Assembly (NCBI RefSeq): GCF_003952385.1
Contig: NZ_CP034444.1
Span: 4,973,001-5,037,000, forward strand
Direction: 5' to 3'
DNA: 64,000 nt
From: Mesorhizobium sp. M1D.F.Ca.ET.043.01.1.1
GTDB taxonomy: Bacteria; Pseudomonadota; Alphaproteobacteria; Rhizobiales; Rhizobiaceae
A program made the position numbers and the translations under genes. Of this stretch, positions 37,136 through 46,170 are shown in pieces; position 1 is the stretch's first letter, and each line of letters starts with the position of its first letter. The notes beneath the pieces were generated by a model. It was given only the letters and a program-made list of their open reading frames with translations. It had not been told where the DNA came from and did no database searches.

Positions 37136-37912
37136 TCAGATCGCGCCGATGCCGCCGTCAAGCGCCAGCGCGTGGCCGGTCATGAAGGAGTTGGCGGGGT
37201 CGGCGAGATAGAGGATGCCGGTCACGATCTCGTCCACTTCGCCGACGCGCTTCATCGGCACGCCGCGGGTGATATCGGCAAGCGCTTCCGCCTCCGGCGC
37301 GCCGGTGGAACGCACGAAGCCGTCGACCATCGCCGTCCTCGTGTGCGCCGGGCAGACCGCGTTAATGCGTATCCCCTTGCGGGCGTATTCGACCGCAGCC
37401 GACCGTGTCAGCCCCATCACGCCATGCTTGGCGGCGGCGTAGACCGACAGCTTCGGCGCGCCGGAGAGACCGGCGACCGAGGCGATGTTGATGATGGCGC
37501 CGCCCTTGCCGCTTTCCTTGAACTGGCGCTCCATCTGCGGGATCTGGTGCTTCATGGCGTAGAAGACGCCGAGCAGGTCGACCTCGAGCACCCGGCGCGC
37601 TTCCTGCGAGGTCACCTGCGGCAGGCGCACGAAAGCGTGCACGATGCCGGCATTGTTGGCGGCAATGTCCAGTCGGCCGAATTCCTGCACCGCCAGCTTC
37701 ACCAGATCCTCGGATAGCTTCTCGTCGGCGATGTCGCCGGCAAGCAGCGCTGTCTTGGCGCCAAGCGTAGCCGCGAAATCGCCGAGCGCCGCTTCGTCGA
37801 GATCGGAAAGGACCAGCCGCGCGCCCTCGGCGGCGAAGGCTTTGGCCGCGGCGCTGCCGAGGCCGCCGGTCGCACCGGTAATCAGCACCGTCGCTCCATC
37901 GAAACGACCCAT
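37136..37912 (-). CDS. SDR oxidoreductase of the acyl-CoA cluster
   Basis: 258 aa. Motifs TGATGGLGSAAA, LAGDIADE, NNAGIVHAF, catalytic Ser in NIASVAGLSG and YAAAKHG. Asp in VLSDLDEAALG after strand 2 points to NAD(H). GGAGGG precedes the ATG. Its place in the operon suggests a 3-hydroxyacyl-type dehydrogenase. It is the last catabolic gene, 16 bp after the kinase-like gene. Confidence 0.9.
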   Translation of the reverse strand: MGRFDGATVLITGATGGLGSAAAKAFAAEGARLVLSDLDEAALGDFAATLGAKTALLAGDIADEKLSEDLVKLAVQEFGRLDIAANNAGIVHAFVRLPQVTSQEARRVLEVDLLGVFYAMKHQIPQMERQFKESGKGGAIINIASVAGLSGAPKLSVYAAAKHGVMGLTRSAAVEYARKGIRINAVCPAHTRTAMVDGFVRSTGAPEAEALADITRGVPMKRVGEVDEIVTGILYLADPANSFMTGHALALDGGIGAI

Positions 37913-37928
37913 GGGCAGCCCTCCTTGC

Positions 37929-38966
37929 TCAACCCTTACTGTCGATCAGCTCCACCGCAAGCGCGGCGAGCAGCTTCACCGCCACGCCATAGGTCCTGGC
38001 CTTCTCCGGATTGGAGGCATTGCCGTCCAGCGCGCGGCGGTAGACGCCCTGGCAGATCGCCGCCAGCCGGAAGAAGGAGAAGGCAAGGAAGAAGGTCCAG
38101 TTGCCGATGCCGTCGATGCCGCGCCGGCGGCAGTAGGCGGCGACATAGGCGGCCTCGGAAGGTAGGCCGAGAATGGCGCGGTCGACGCCGCCAAGGCCGC
38201 GAAAGCCGGACGCGTTAGGCAGGCGCCACTGCATGCATTGATAGGCGAGGTCGGCGAAGGGATGGCCGAGCGTCGACAGCTCCCAGTCGAGCACGGCGAT
38301 GACCTTCGGCTCGTCCTTGGCCAAGATCATGTTGTCCAGCCGGTAGTCGCCATGCACCAGCGAGACGCGGCCGTCATCGGCCGGCATGTGGGTCTCCAGC
38401 CAGGCGATCAGCCGGTCCATGTCGGCGATCTTTTCGGTCTCGGAAGCGCGATACTGGCTGGTCCAGCGGGCGAACTGGCGCTCGAAATAGCTGCCGGGCT
38501 TGCCGAAATCGCTTAGGCCCACGGCCTCGACATCGACGTCGTGCAGGGCGGCAAGCGTCGCATTCATGGCGTCGTAGATAGCGGCACGCTCATCATTGCC
38601 GGATGCGTCCGGCAATGAGGGATCCCAGAAGATGCGGCCGTCGAGGAACTCCATGACATAGAACATGCGGCCGATCGGGGAGCCCTCGCCGGACAGATGC
38701 AGCATGCGCGGCACCGGCACGGCGGTCGGGCCAAGCGCCTGCATGACCCGGAATTCACGGTCGACCTGGTGCGCCGATTTCAGCAGCTGCCCCGGCGGCT
38801 TGGCGCGCAGCACGTAGCGGCCGCTCGCGGCGGTGAGCAGATAGGTCGGGTTCGACTGTCCAAACTTGAACTTTTCGATCGCGGAAAGCCCGGCAAAGCC
38901 CGGGATATGCGCCTCGAGGTAGGGCGCAAGCGCTCCCTGGTTTAGCGCGTTGGCGTCGCCGCTCAT
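37929..38966 (-). CDS. APH-family phosphotransferase (ACAD10/11 or LvaA type)
   Basis: 345 aa, aminoglycoside-phosphotransferase fold. Seen: the N-lobe LLTAASGRYVLRAKPPGQL with the ATP Lys, SLVHGDYRLDNMILA (catalytic HGDxxxxN), and VIAVLDWELSTLGHPFADLA (metal Asp). In mammals this domain is fused to acyl-CoA dehydrogenase in ACAD10/11, and the Pseudomonas homologue LvaA phosphorylates 4-hydroxyacyl-CoA. Here it is a separate gene that overlaps the MaoC gene by four bases (ATGA) and lies close to an ACAD11-like dehydrogenase gene. Confidence 0.88.
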   Translation of the reverse strand: MSGDANALNQGALAPYLEAHIPGFAGLSAIEKFKFGQSNPTYLLTAASGRYVLRAKPPGQLLKSAHQVDREFRVMQALGPTAVPVPRMLHLSGEGSPIGRMFYVMEFLDGRIFWDPSLPDASGNDERAAIYDAMNATLAALHDVDVEAVGLSDFGKPGSYFERQFARWTSQYRASETEKIADMDRLIAWLETHMPADDGRVSLVHGDYRLDNMILAKDEPKVIAVLDWELSTLGHPFADLAYQCMQWRLPNASGFRGLGGVDRAILGLPSEAAYVAAYCRRRGIDGIGNWTFFLAFSFFRLAAICQGVYRRALDGNASNPEKARTYGVAVKLLAALAVELIDSKG

Positions 38967-39442
38967 GCGGTCTCAGGCTGACGCTCGATCAGCGTCAGCG
39001 TCAGCCAGCGCGCCGTCAGCGCCGGCTTCTTCGATCCCTCGATCTCGATGGTGACGTCATGCGCCGTCTGCACCCATCCGGACGGCCGCACCTTGACGTC
39101 GGCCAGCACGAAGTGGGTGCGGATGCGCGAACCGGTCTTGACCGGCGCCAGGAAGCGCAGCGTGTCGAAACCATGGTTGACGCCCATCTTGGTGTTTTCG
39201 ATCGGCGGCATGGTCTCGAAGGTCATGGCCGACAGCAGCGACAGCGACAGGAAGCCATGCGCGATGGTGCCGCCGAACGGCGTCTCGCGCGCGGCGCGCT
39301 CCGGATCGCAATGGATGAACTGGTGGTCGTCGGTGGCGTCGGCGAACTGGTCGATCATGCGCTGGGTGACCGTGCGCCAGGGCGACACGCCGACTTCCTT
39401 GCCGACGCTGGCCAGAAGCGTATCGAGACTGATCGGTTCCAC
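38963..39442 (-). CDS. MaoC/NodN-like enoyl-CoA hydratase
   Basis: 159 aa single hot-dog domain. The hydratase 2 motif is clear: QFADATDDHQFIHCDPERA with the Asp-His pair, then TPFGGTIAHGFLSLSLL. The NodN-like sub-branch is favoured. Adds water to a trans-2-enoyl-CoA to give an (R)-3-hydroxyacyl-CoA. Second gene of the operon after the SDR at 40297. Confidence 0.88.
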   Translation of the reverse strand: MEPISLDTLLASVGKEVGVSPWRTVTQRMIDQFADATDDHQFIHCDPERAARETPFGGTIAHGFLSLSLLSAMTFETMPPIENTKMGVNHGFDTLRFLAPVKTGSRIRTHFVLADVKVRPSGWVQTAHDVTIEIEGSKKPALTARWLTLTLIERQPETA

Positions 39443-39481
39443 GCTGACGTCCTCCGCACCCCCGCCCGGATAGCGAGCGCT

Positions 39482-40297
39482 TCATTCCTTGAACAATGTC
39501 ATCCCGTGCTGCACCGACTGGCCGCCGTCGATCGGCAGGATGGCGCCGGTGACATAGCTTCCGGCACGGCTGCACAAATAGAGCGTTGCGCCGGCAATGT
39601 CATCCGCCACGCCGATACGGCCGAGCGGAACATGGTTACCGACATGTTTCGCCTGCTCCTCCGTGGCGGTGGCAAAGGCCGTCATCCGGCTCTGGAAGGG
39701 GCCGGGGGCAAAGGCGTTGACGGTAATGCGGCGGGCGGCGAATTCGATTGCCAGCGTGCGTGTCAGGTGATGCACCGCGGCCTTGGAGGCGGTGTATGAA
39801 TAGGCATCGTCGGCCAGCGGCTGGGTGCCCATCACCGAGCCAAGATTGATCACGCGGGCCGGGTCCTCGTCGCTTGCGGCGGCGTCGAGCAGCGGCAAAA
39901 GCTCGCGGGTCAGGTGGAAGACGGCGGTGACGTTGACGCCGAACACCTTGCCCCAGGCGTGATAGGGAAACTCCTCCAGCGGCGCGCCCCAGGAAATGCC
40001 GGCATTGTTGACCAGGATGTGCAGCCGGTCGGTGCGCACCTTGACCTCGGCGACCAAGGCGGTGATGCCCGCCTCGCTGGACACGTCGCCGGCAAACCCT
40101 TCGGCCCGCCCGGCGCCGCCCAGCGCGTTGAGCTCGCTGGCGACGCGCACGCAGTCTTCGCCCTTGCGCGAGGCGATCATCACGGTGGCGCCCGCCCGCA
40201 CCAGTCCGGTCGCGACCATGCGGCCGATGCCGGTCGCGGCGCCGGTCACCAGCGCGGTCTTGCCGGCGACCGAGAACAGCCTGTCGAGATAGCTCAT
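39482..40297 (-). CDS. SDR oxidoreductase, first gene of the acyl-CoA operon
   Basis: 271 aa from the ATG at 40297, with GGAGGAATTTGG directly upstream; a much longer open frame runs antisense of the dehydrogenase gene and is rejected. Motifs TGAATGIGRMVATGL, NNAGISWGAP, NLGSVMGTQPL, YTASKAA, and a C-terminal GAILPIDGGQS. ASRKGEDC after strand 2 (Arg, Lys) suggests NADP(H). Divergent from the acyl-CoA dehydrogenase gene. Confidence 0.9.
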   Translation of the reverse strand: MSYLDRLFSVAGKTALVTGAATGIGRMVATGLVRAGATVMIASRKGEDCVRVASELNALGGAGRAEGFAGDVSSEAGITALVAEVKVRTDRLHILVNNAGISWGAPLEEFPYHAWGKVFGVNVTAVFHLTRELLPLLDAAASDEDPARVINLGSVMGTQPLADDAYSYTASKAAVHHLTRTLAIEFAARRITVNAFAPGPFQSRMTAFATATEEQAKHVGNHVPLGRIGVADDIAGATLYLCSRAGSYVTGAILPIDGGQSVQHGMTLFKE

Positions 40298-40344
40298 CCA
40301 AATTCCTCCACGTGGCGCGTCCCGGCCGAACCGAAGGACTCGCG

Positions 40345-40373
40345 TTGACAAGGCTAGCCGAAGTACGGTCATC
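40345..40373 (+). promoter_or_regulatory. Possible promoter for the acyl-CoA dehydrogenase gene
   Basis: TTGACA at 40345-40350 in the 111-bp divergent region, with a poor -10 (GTCATC) 17 bp downstream. Weak support. Confidence 0.25.
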
Positions 40374-40408
40374 CTTGCCACGGGAAAGAAGCGAAAGGGC
40401 CGGCACCG

Positions 40409-41650
40409 ATGGCGGACATGAATCTCGGCATGACCGAGCGGCTGAAGCCGATCCACCAGCGCGTGGCGGCGATGGTGCGCGACGAGATCGCGCCGCTCGG
40501 CGAGGAATTTCTGGCCGAGGTCGGCAGGAACGGCGACCGCTGGGCCTACACGGCCAGACAGACCGAAATCCTCGAAGGGCTGAAGAAGACAGCCCGGGAG
40601 CGCGGCCTGTGGAATTTCTGGCTCACCGATTCCAAGCGCGGCTACGGCCTGTCGACGGTCGAATACGCCTATCTGGCGGAGGAGATGGGCAAGGCGCATC
40701 TCGGTGCCGAGACCTTCAACTGCTCGGCGCCCGACACCGGCAACATGGAGGTGCTGGAGCGCTACGGCTCGGAGGAGCACAAGCGGGAATGGCTGGAGCC
40801 GCTGCTCGAGGGGAAGATCCGCTCTGCCTATCTGATGACCGAGCCGGACGTCGCCTCCTCGGACGCCACAAACATTTCGATGCGCTGCGAGCGGCGCGGC
40901 GACGATTACGTGCTCAACGGCGAGAAATGGTGGGCTTCGGGCGCCGGCGACCCGCGCTGCGCCATCTACATCGTCATGGTCCGGACCGGATCTGAAGAGG
41001 AGCCGCAGCATCGCCGGCATTCGATGATCCTGGTGCCTTCCGACAGCAAGGGCATCACCAAGCTGCGACCCATGCAGGTCTATGGCGATGACGACGCGCC
41101 GCATGGCCATATGCATCTGAGGTTCGAGGATGTTCGGGTGCCGGCGGCGAACCTGATCCTCGGCGAGGGCAGGGGATTCGAGATTTCGCAAGGGCGGCTG
41201 GGGCCGGGACGTATCCACCACTGCATGCGCGCCATCGGCGAGGCCGAGATGGCGCTGGAGATGCTGTGCCAGCGTTCGGTGCGGCGCGAGGCCTTCGGCC
41301 AGTCGCTGGCCAGGCTCGGCGCCAATTTCGACATCATCGCCGAATGCCGCATGGAGATCGAGATGGCACGGCTCCTGTGCCTCAAGGCGGCGTGGATGAT
41401 CGACCAGGGCGATGCGCGCGCCGCCGCCCCCTGGATCAGTCAGATCAAGGTCGTCGCGCCCCGCGTCGCGCTCAAGGTCACCGACGAGGCGGTGCAGATG
41501 TTCGGCGCGCAGGGCATCAGCCAGGACACGCCGCTCGCCCGTTCGTGGACGCATCTGAGAACCCTGCGGCTCGCCGATGGACCGGACGCGGTGCACCGGC
41601 GGCAGGTGGCGCGCGCCGAGCTCAGGAAATACACCCAGGAAAAGGTTTGA
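40409..41650 (+). CDS. Acyl-CoA dehydrogenase, ACAD10/11 dehydrogenase-domain type
   Basis: 413 aa FAD enzyme. LTDSKRGYGLSTVEYAYL, FNCSAPDTGNMEVL, MTEPDVASSDATNIS, GEKWWASGAGDPRC and RLGPGRIHHCMRAIGEAE closely follow the ACAD10/11 dehydrogenase domain rather than the short-chain acyl-CoA dehydrogenases. In the LvaC/ACAD11 pathway this protein processes a 4-phosphoacyl-CoA made by the APH kinase. It heads the plus-strand arm of a divergent cluster, followed after 5 bp by the MDR gene. Confidence 0.93.
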   Translation: MADMNLGMTERLKPIHQRVAAMVRDEIAPLGEEFLAEVGRNGDRWAYTARQTEILEGLKKTARERGLWNFWLTDSKRGYGLSTVEYAYLAEEMGKAHLGAETFNCSAPDTGNMEVLERYGSEEHKREWLEPLLEGKIRSAYLMTEPDVASSDATNISMRCERRGDDYVLNGEKWWASGAGDPRCAIYIVMVRTGSEEEPQHRRHSMILVPSDSKGITKLRPMQVYGDDDAPHGHMHLRFEDVRVPAANLILGEGRGFEISQGRLGPGRIHHCMRAIGEAEMALEMLCQRSVRREAFGQSLARLGANFDIIAECRMEIEMARLLCLKAAWMIDQGDARAAAPWISQIKVVAPRVALKVTDEAVQMFGAQGISQDTPLARSWTHLRTLRLADGPDAVHRRQVARAELRKYTQEKV

Positions 41651-41655
41651 CCATC

Positions 41656-42693
41656 ATGGCGCTTCCACCGGAAATGAAGGCCTTGCTGCTCGTCGGCGAC
41701 GGCTACACCAGGACACCTTCGGCCGGCGCGCTGGAGGCGACGGAACCTTATCTCCAGCCCGGAAGCATCGCCTTGCCGACACCCGGCCCGACACAGGCCC
41801 TGATCAAGGTCAACCTCGCCTCGATCAACCCGTCCGATATCGCTTTCATCAAAGGCCAATACGGCCAGCCGCGGGTGAAAGGCCAGCCGGCCGGCTTCGA
41901 AGGCGTCGGCATCGTCGTCGCCACCGGCAATGACCCGTATGCCAAGAGCCTGGAGGGAAAGCGCGTCGCCTTCGCCACCGGTGTGTCGAACTGGGGCGCA
42001 TGGGCAGAATATGCGGTCGCCGAGGCTGCGTCCTGCATTCCGTTGCTCGACACGGTGGGCGACGAGGACGCCGCGGCGATGATCGTCAATCCGCTGACCG
42101 CTTTAGCCATGTTCGACATCGTCAAGCAGGAAGGCGATGAGGCCTTCATCATGACCGCCGGCGCCAGCCAACTCTGCAAGCTGATCATCGGCCTGGCGAA
42201 GGAGGAAGGTTTCCGGCCGATCGTCACCGTGCGCCGCGACGAGCAGATTCCTTTGCTGAAGGAACTTGGCGCCGCCCATGTGCTCAACGAGAAGGCGGCG
42301 GATTTCGAGACGGCGCTGCGCGAGGCGATAAAGGCCGAGCAGCCGCGCGTCTTCCTCGACGCTGTCACCGGCCCGCTGGCTTCCGCCATCTTCAATGCCA
42401 TGCCGAAGCGTTCGCGCTGGATCGTCTATGGCCGGCTCGATGCCGAGCCGACCGTCATCCACGAGCCAGGCCAGTTGATCTTCCAGCACAAGCGCGTCGA
42501 AGGCTTCTGGCTGGCCGAATGGATGCGGCAGTTCCGCGACCGTCTCGGTCCGGCGGTGCTGGAAGCGCAGAAGCGCTTTTCCGACGGGCGCTGGTCGACC
42601 GACGTGACGGCGGTGGTGCCGCTGGACGAGGCGATGGCCCGGCTGCCGGCCGAGTTGGCCAAGCCGAACGGGAAAGTGTTCATCAAGCCGTAG
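41656..42693 (+). CDS. MDR zinc-binding-type dehydrogenase / quinone oxidoreductase-like
   Basis: 345 aa medium-chain reductase. N-terminal GroES-like part (INPSDIAFIKGQYG, PAGFEGVGIVVATGND), then a Rossmann domain with an unusual AGASQLCKLIIGLAKE instead of GxGxxG, and DAVTGPLASAIFNA. No structural or catalytic zinc Cys cluster is seen, so it is a zinc-independent reductase, likely NADPH-linked. Context suggests reduction of an enoyl- or keto-intermediate of the acyl-CoA cluster. Confidence 0.85.
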   Translation: MALPPEMKALLLVGDGYTRTPSAGALEATEPYLQPGSIALPTPGPTQALIKVNLASINPSDIAFIKGQYGQPRVKGQPAGFEGVGIVVATGNDPYAKSLEGKRVAFATGVSNWGAWAEYAVAEAASCIPLLDTVGDEDAAAMIVNPLTALAMFDIVKQEGDEAFIMTAGASQLCKLIIGLAKEEGFRPIVTVRRDEQIPLLKELGAAHVLNEKAADFETALREAIKAEQPRVFLDAVTGPLASAIFNAMPKRSRWIVYGRLDAEPTVIHEPGQLIFQHKRVEGFWLAEWMRQFRDRLGPAVLEAQKRFSDGRWSTDVTAVVPLDEAMARLPAELAKPNGKVFIKP

Positions 42694-42716
42694 CGTCTAC
42701 TCGGATTGGCGACCGC

Positions 42717-43547
42717 TCAGCGCAGGCCCTCCAGGTCGCGGATGCGTTTGGCGCCGGCGGCTTCGAGCTGCCTGGTGACCGCGCCGATCAGCGTTTCGGC
42801 GACGACCAAGAGGGCGGCGGACGAATCCCAGGCCGAAGGCACGGCGGTGCGCCCGGCGATCACATGGCGGGCGAAGCGGGCGATCGGCGACAGCCATTGG
42901 TCGGTGAAGAGCACGATCTGCACGCCGCGCTCATGCGCCTTCTCGGCAAAGCGGATCAGGCTCTCCTGGTAGCGCCTGATGTCGAAGATCACCAGGACGT
43001 CCCGCTTGCCCATGTCGATCAGCCGGTCTCGCCAGATGCTCTCCTGGCCGGCGAGGTGGTAGACATCAGGCTGGATGATGGCGAGGTGGGCGGCCATGTA
43101 GCGCGCCAGCGGATCGGTGAAGCGTCCGCCGATCAGGAAGGTCTTGCCGCGCCGCTCGGCAAGCCTTGCGGCGATGTCGGCCAGCTGCTTGTCGGAGAGG
43201 TGCCGGAACGTCTCGCGCATGTTGTCGAGCGTCGCCTCCAGCATCGGCGATACGGCGCCGCCGCCGGCGGGCGACGCCGGGTTGAGGGTGCGTGACGCCG
43301 GCGACTGCAGTTGCGCTGCCAGTTCATCCTGTAGCGCCGACTGGAATTCGGGATAGTTCTGGAAGCCCAATCTCGCGACGAAACGCAGGATCGTCGGCGA
43401 TGAAACTCCCGCCGCGGTCGAGAACTCGGCCACCGTTTTCAACCCGGTCAGCGGATAGTTGGCAATCAGTGTCTGCGCGGCGCGGCGCTCGCCCGCGGGC
43501 ATGGCGCCGATGCGGTCCGAGATCAGTTCGGCAATGCTGGAAATCAT
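42717..43547 (-). CDS. RpiR/MurR family transcriptional regulator
   Basis: 276 aa from the ATG at 43547 (GGGGGAAAA upstream); an in-frame start further up at 43628 lacks a ribosome site. The N-terminal HTH_6 domain (LKTVAEFSTAAGVSSPTILR) is followed by a SIS sugar-phosphate-type domain (KTFLIGGRFTDPLARYMAAH to SWDSSAALLVV region). Divergent from the amidohydrolase-permease-synthetase operon, so it is the likely regulator. Its ligand need not be a sugar phosphate. Confidence 0.9.
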   Translation of the reverse strand: MISSIAELISDRIGAMPAGERRAAQTLIANYPLTGLKTVAEFSTAAGVSSPTILRFVARLGFQNYPEFQSALQDELAAQLQSPASRTLNPASPAGGGAVSPMLEATLDNMRETFRHLSDKQLADIAARLAERRGKTFLIGGRFTDPLARYMAAHLAIIQPDVYHLAGQESIWRDRLIDMGKRDVLVIFDIRRYQESLIRFAEKAHERGVQIVLFTDQWLSPIARFARHVIAGRTAVPSAWDSSAALLVVAETLIGAVTRQLEAAGAKRIRDLEGLR

Positions 43548-43596
43548 GTTTTCCCCCGCCTGTTGACCCGCCGCCGCCGTTTTCCGGAATTCGCGT

Positions 43597-43632
43597 TTGA
43601 CAAAGCCGGATAAAGTGTATGAAATCATTCAC
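43597..43632 (+). promoter_or_regulatory. Divergent promoter with TGAA-TTCA palindrome
   Basis: TTGACA at 43597-43602 and a TATGAA-like -10 at 43618-43623 (15-bp spacing, short). The -10 overlaps TGAAATCATTCA (43620-43631), an imperfect TGAA/TTCA inverted repeat suited to RpiR binding. Lies ahead of the gene at 43693. Confidence 0.4.
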
Positions 43633-43692
43633 CGGGACGCAATGAGGCAAAATACGTAACATAAGATACAGCGCTCCCCAGGGGACGGCAGT

Positions 43693-44511
43693 ATGGAGAA
43701 GGCACGGCTCGCCAGCCTTGCACCGTCGGAGACCGTGAGGGTGAGCAACCCCGGCGGCTCGAGTCCATTCGTCCTCACTTGCGACCATGCCTCGAATTTC
43801 CTGCCCGCCGAGTTCGGAACGCTCGGCCTGCCCGTCGAGGACCTTTCCCGCCACATCGCCTGGGATCCGGGCGCGCTGCCTGTCGCCAGCCGCATGGCCG
43901 ATGCGCTCGACGCCACGCTGGTCGAGACCCGCATCTCGCGGCTGGTGATCGACTGCAACCGGCCGCTCGATGCGCCCGACCTCGTGCCGCCGGTCAGCGA
44001 AACGACGGCCATCCCGGGCAACACCGGTCTTTCGGAAAAGCAGCGCGCCGCGCGGATCGACCTGGCCTGGCGGCCGTTCCACGACACCATTGCCCGCCTC
44101 ATCGACGAGCGGCTGGCGCGCGGCCAGGAGACGCGGCTGGTGTCGGTGCACTCCTTCACGCCGGTCTACAAGGGCAAGAGCCGGCCCTGGCATATCGGCA
44201 TCATCCATGACGACGACCGCAGGCTGGCGGCGCCGCTGGTATCGGCGCTGCAGCGCCTTGCCGGCGTCACCGTCGGCGTCAACGAACCCTATTCGCCGGC
44301 CGACCGTGTTTATTTCACTCTGGAACGGCATGCGCGCTCGCGCGGCCTTGCCTGCGCGATGATCGAGATCCGCAACGACGAAATCTCCGGCGAAACCGGG
44401 CAGCGGAAATGGGCGGATCTGCTCACCGGCATATTTTCGAATCTGGAGCCCGAGGAGGCCAGGGGCTCCCGACAACGCGCAATGGGAAAGTCAGTTCAAT
44501 CGGCCAGCTAA
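43693..44511 (+). CDS. N-formylglutamate amidohydrolase family enzyme
   Basis: 272 aa, PF05013 fold. TCDHASNFLPAEFG with the metal-binding His, RHIAWDPGA, NRPLDAPDLVPPVSE, VSVHSFTPVYKGKSRP and AMIEIRNDEI are the family landmarks. Known members cleave N-formyl-L-glutamate; here no histidine-degradation genes adjoin, and the neighbours suggest hydrolysis of another N-acyl or gamma-glutamyl compound. First gene of the operon, 20 bp before the permease gene. Confidence 0.88.
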   Translation: MEKARLASLAPSETVRVSNPGGSSPFVLTCDHASNFLPAEFGTLGLPVEDLSRHIAWDPGALPVASRMADALDATLVETRISRLVIDCNRPLDAPDLVPPVSETTAIPGNTGLSEKQRAARIDLAWRPFHDTIARLIDERLARGQETRLVSVHSFTPVYKGKSRPWHIGIIHDDDRRLAAPLVSALQRLAGVTVGVNEPYSPADRVYFTLERHARSRGLACAMIEIRNDEISGETGQRKWADLLTGIFSNLEPEEARGSRQRAMGKSVQSAS

Positions 44512-44531
44512 GAACTAAAGGGGACTTCAAA

Positions 44532-46088
44532 ATGGCAGCACCGGGTTATACCGAAGTCGACAAAGCGGAGGACATGAAGGTCCTCCACAATATGGGCTAC
44601 GCCCAGGAACTGGAGCGGCGCCTCAGCCGCTTCTCGAACTTCGCCGTTTCCTTCTCCATCATCTGCATCCTGTCCGGCGGCATCAACTCGCTGGCGCAGG
44701 CCACCTCCGGCGCCGGCGGCATCGGCATTGGCATCGGCTGGCTGGTCGGCTGCTTCGTGTCGCTGACCTTCGCTGTCGCGATGTCGCAGATCAGCTCGGC
44801 CTATCCGACGGCCGGCGGCCTCTATCACTGGGGCTCGATCCTCGGCAACCGCGGCACCGGCTGGGTGACGGCCTGGCTCAACCTGCTCGGCCTGATCACC
44901 GTGCTCGGCGCCATCAATGTCGGCACCTGGACGTTTTTCCTCGGCGCCTTCGGACCGGCGCTCGGGATCGAGGGAACTCTGACCAACCAGATGATCTTCC
45001 TGGTCATCATCACCGGCGCCCAAGCCTTGATCAACCATCTCGGCATCAAGCTCACGGCGAAGCTGACCGACTTCTCGGGCTACCTGATCTTCTTCGGGTC
45101 GATTCTGATCGCGATCGTCTGCCTTGCGGCCGCCGAAACCTGGGATTTCAGCCGCCTGTTCACCCTCCACAACTACTCCGGCGACGCGGGCGCAGGTGTC
45201 TGGCCATCCGTATCGAATGCCTGGGTGTTCGCGCTCGGTCTCTTGCTGCCGATCTACACTATCACCGGTTATGATGCGTCGGCGCACACGTCGGAAGAGA
45301 CCATCAAGGCAGCGTCCTCGGTGCCGCGCGCGATGGTGATGTCGGTCATCTGGTCGGCACTGTTCGGCTACCTGTTCCTGGCCGCCTTCGTGCTGATGAT
45401 CCCGAATATGGACGATGCCGCCAAGCAGGGCTGGAACGTGTTCTTCTGGGCTTTCGACCAGCGCGTCAGCCCCGGCATCAAGGAGTTCGTCTACCTCGTC
45501 GTGTTCATTGCGCAGCTTCTCTGCGGTCTCGCCACCGTCACCTCGGCCTCGCGCATGATCTTCGCCTTCTCGCGTGACGGCGGCCTGCCGGGCTCCTCGG
45601 CGCTCGCCAAGGTCAGCCCGACCCACCGCACGCCGGTGGCGGCGATCTGGACAGCCTCGATCCTGTCGGTGCTGTTCGTGTGGGGTTCGTCGGTGGTCTC
45701 GGTCGCCGGCACCTCGGCCTACACGATCGTGGTGTCCTGCACCGTCATCTTCCTGTTCCTCTCCTTCACCGTGCCGATCGTGCTCGGCATGATGGCCTGG
45801 GGAACGCCGAAGTGGGACAAGATGGGGCCGTGGAACATGGGCCGCGGCATCTTCATGCTGTTCGCCTTCCTGTCGATCGCATCGATGGTCCTGATCTTCG
45901 TCATCGGCATCCAGCCGCCGAACGACTGGGCGCTCTACATCACCGTCGGTTTCTTCATCCTGACGGCGATCGTCTGGTTCGCCTTCGAGCGCACCCGCTT
46001 CCAGGGCCCACCGCTCGGCGACATCATCGCGGCGCGCCAGGCAGCGATCAAGGCGGCGGAGCAGGCGGTCGGCGAAACCGGCCACTGA
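44532..46088 (+). CDS. APC-superfamily amino acid/amine permease
   Basis: 518 aa with 12 hydrophobic spans. The N-terminal consensus SRFSNFAVSFSIICILSGGI, the GLYHWGSILGNRG segment and YDASAHTSEETI fit the amino acid-choline (GABA permease/BAT1-like) branch. Imports an amine or amino acid driven by a cation gradient. ATG at 44532 follows GGGGAC. An 11-bp hairpin after the stop separates it from the synthetase gene. Confidence 0.9.
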   Translation: MAAPGYTEVDKAEDMKVLHNMGYAQELERRLSRFSNFAVSFSIICILSGGINSLAQATSGAGGIGIGIGWLVGCFVSLTFAVAMSQISSAYPTAGGLYHWGSILGNRGTGWVTAWLNLLGLITVLGAINVGTWTFFLGAFGPALGIEGTLTNQMIFLVIITGAQALINHLGIKLTAKLTDFSGYLIFFGSILIAIVCLAAAETWDFSRLFTLHNYSGDAGAGVWPSVSNAWVFALGLLLPIYTITGYDASAHTSEETIKAASSVPRAMVMSVIWSALFGYLFLAAFVLMIPNMDDAAKQGWNVFFWAFDQRVSPGIKEFVYLVVFIAQLLCGLATVTSASRMIFAFSRDGGLPGSSALAKVSPTHRTPVAAIWTASILSVLFVWGSSVVSVAGTSAYTIVVSCTVIFLFLSFTVPIVLGMMAWGTPKWDKMGPWNMGRGIFMLFAFLSIASMVLIFVIGIQPPNDWALYITVGFFILTAIVWFAFERTRFQGPPLGDIIAARQAAIKAAEQAVGETGH

Positions 46089-46100
46089 TACTTGCCATGG

Positions 46101-46127
46101 CCATGGCCGGCGCCATGCCGGCCATGG
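46101..46127 (+). other. 11-bp hairpin between permease and synthetase genes
   Basis: CCATGGCCGGC / GCCGGCCATGG around GCCAT, followed by CCCCGTTTCTTCC. It may attenuate readthrough or protect the permease mRNA end. Confidence 0.5.
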
Positions 46128-46170
46128 CCCCGTTTCTTCCCTTTCAATCGACCACTGGAGCGCCAAAGGA

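Noticed and set aside
40298..41596. N-terminal extension of the SDR at 39482-40297
   Set aside because: Runs antisense of the acyl-CoA dehydrogenase; the ATG at 40297 has an excellent ribosome site.
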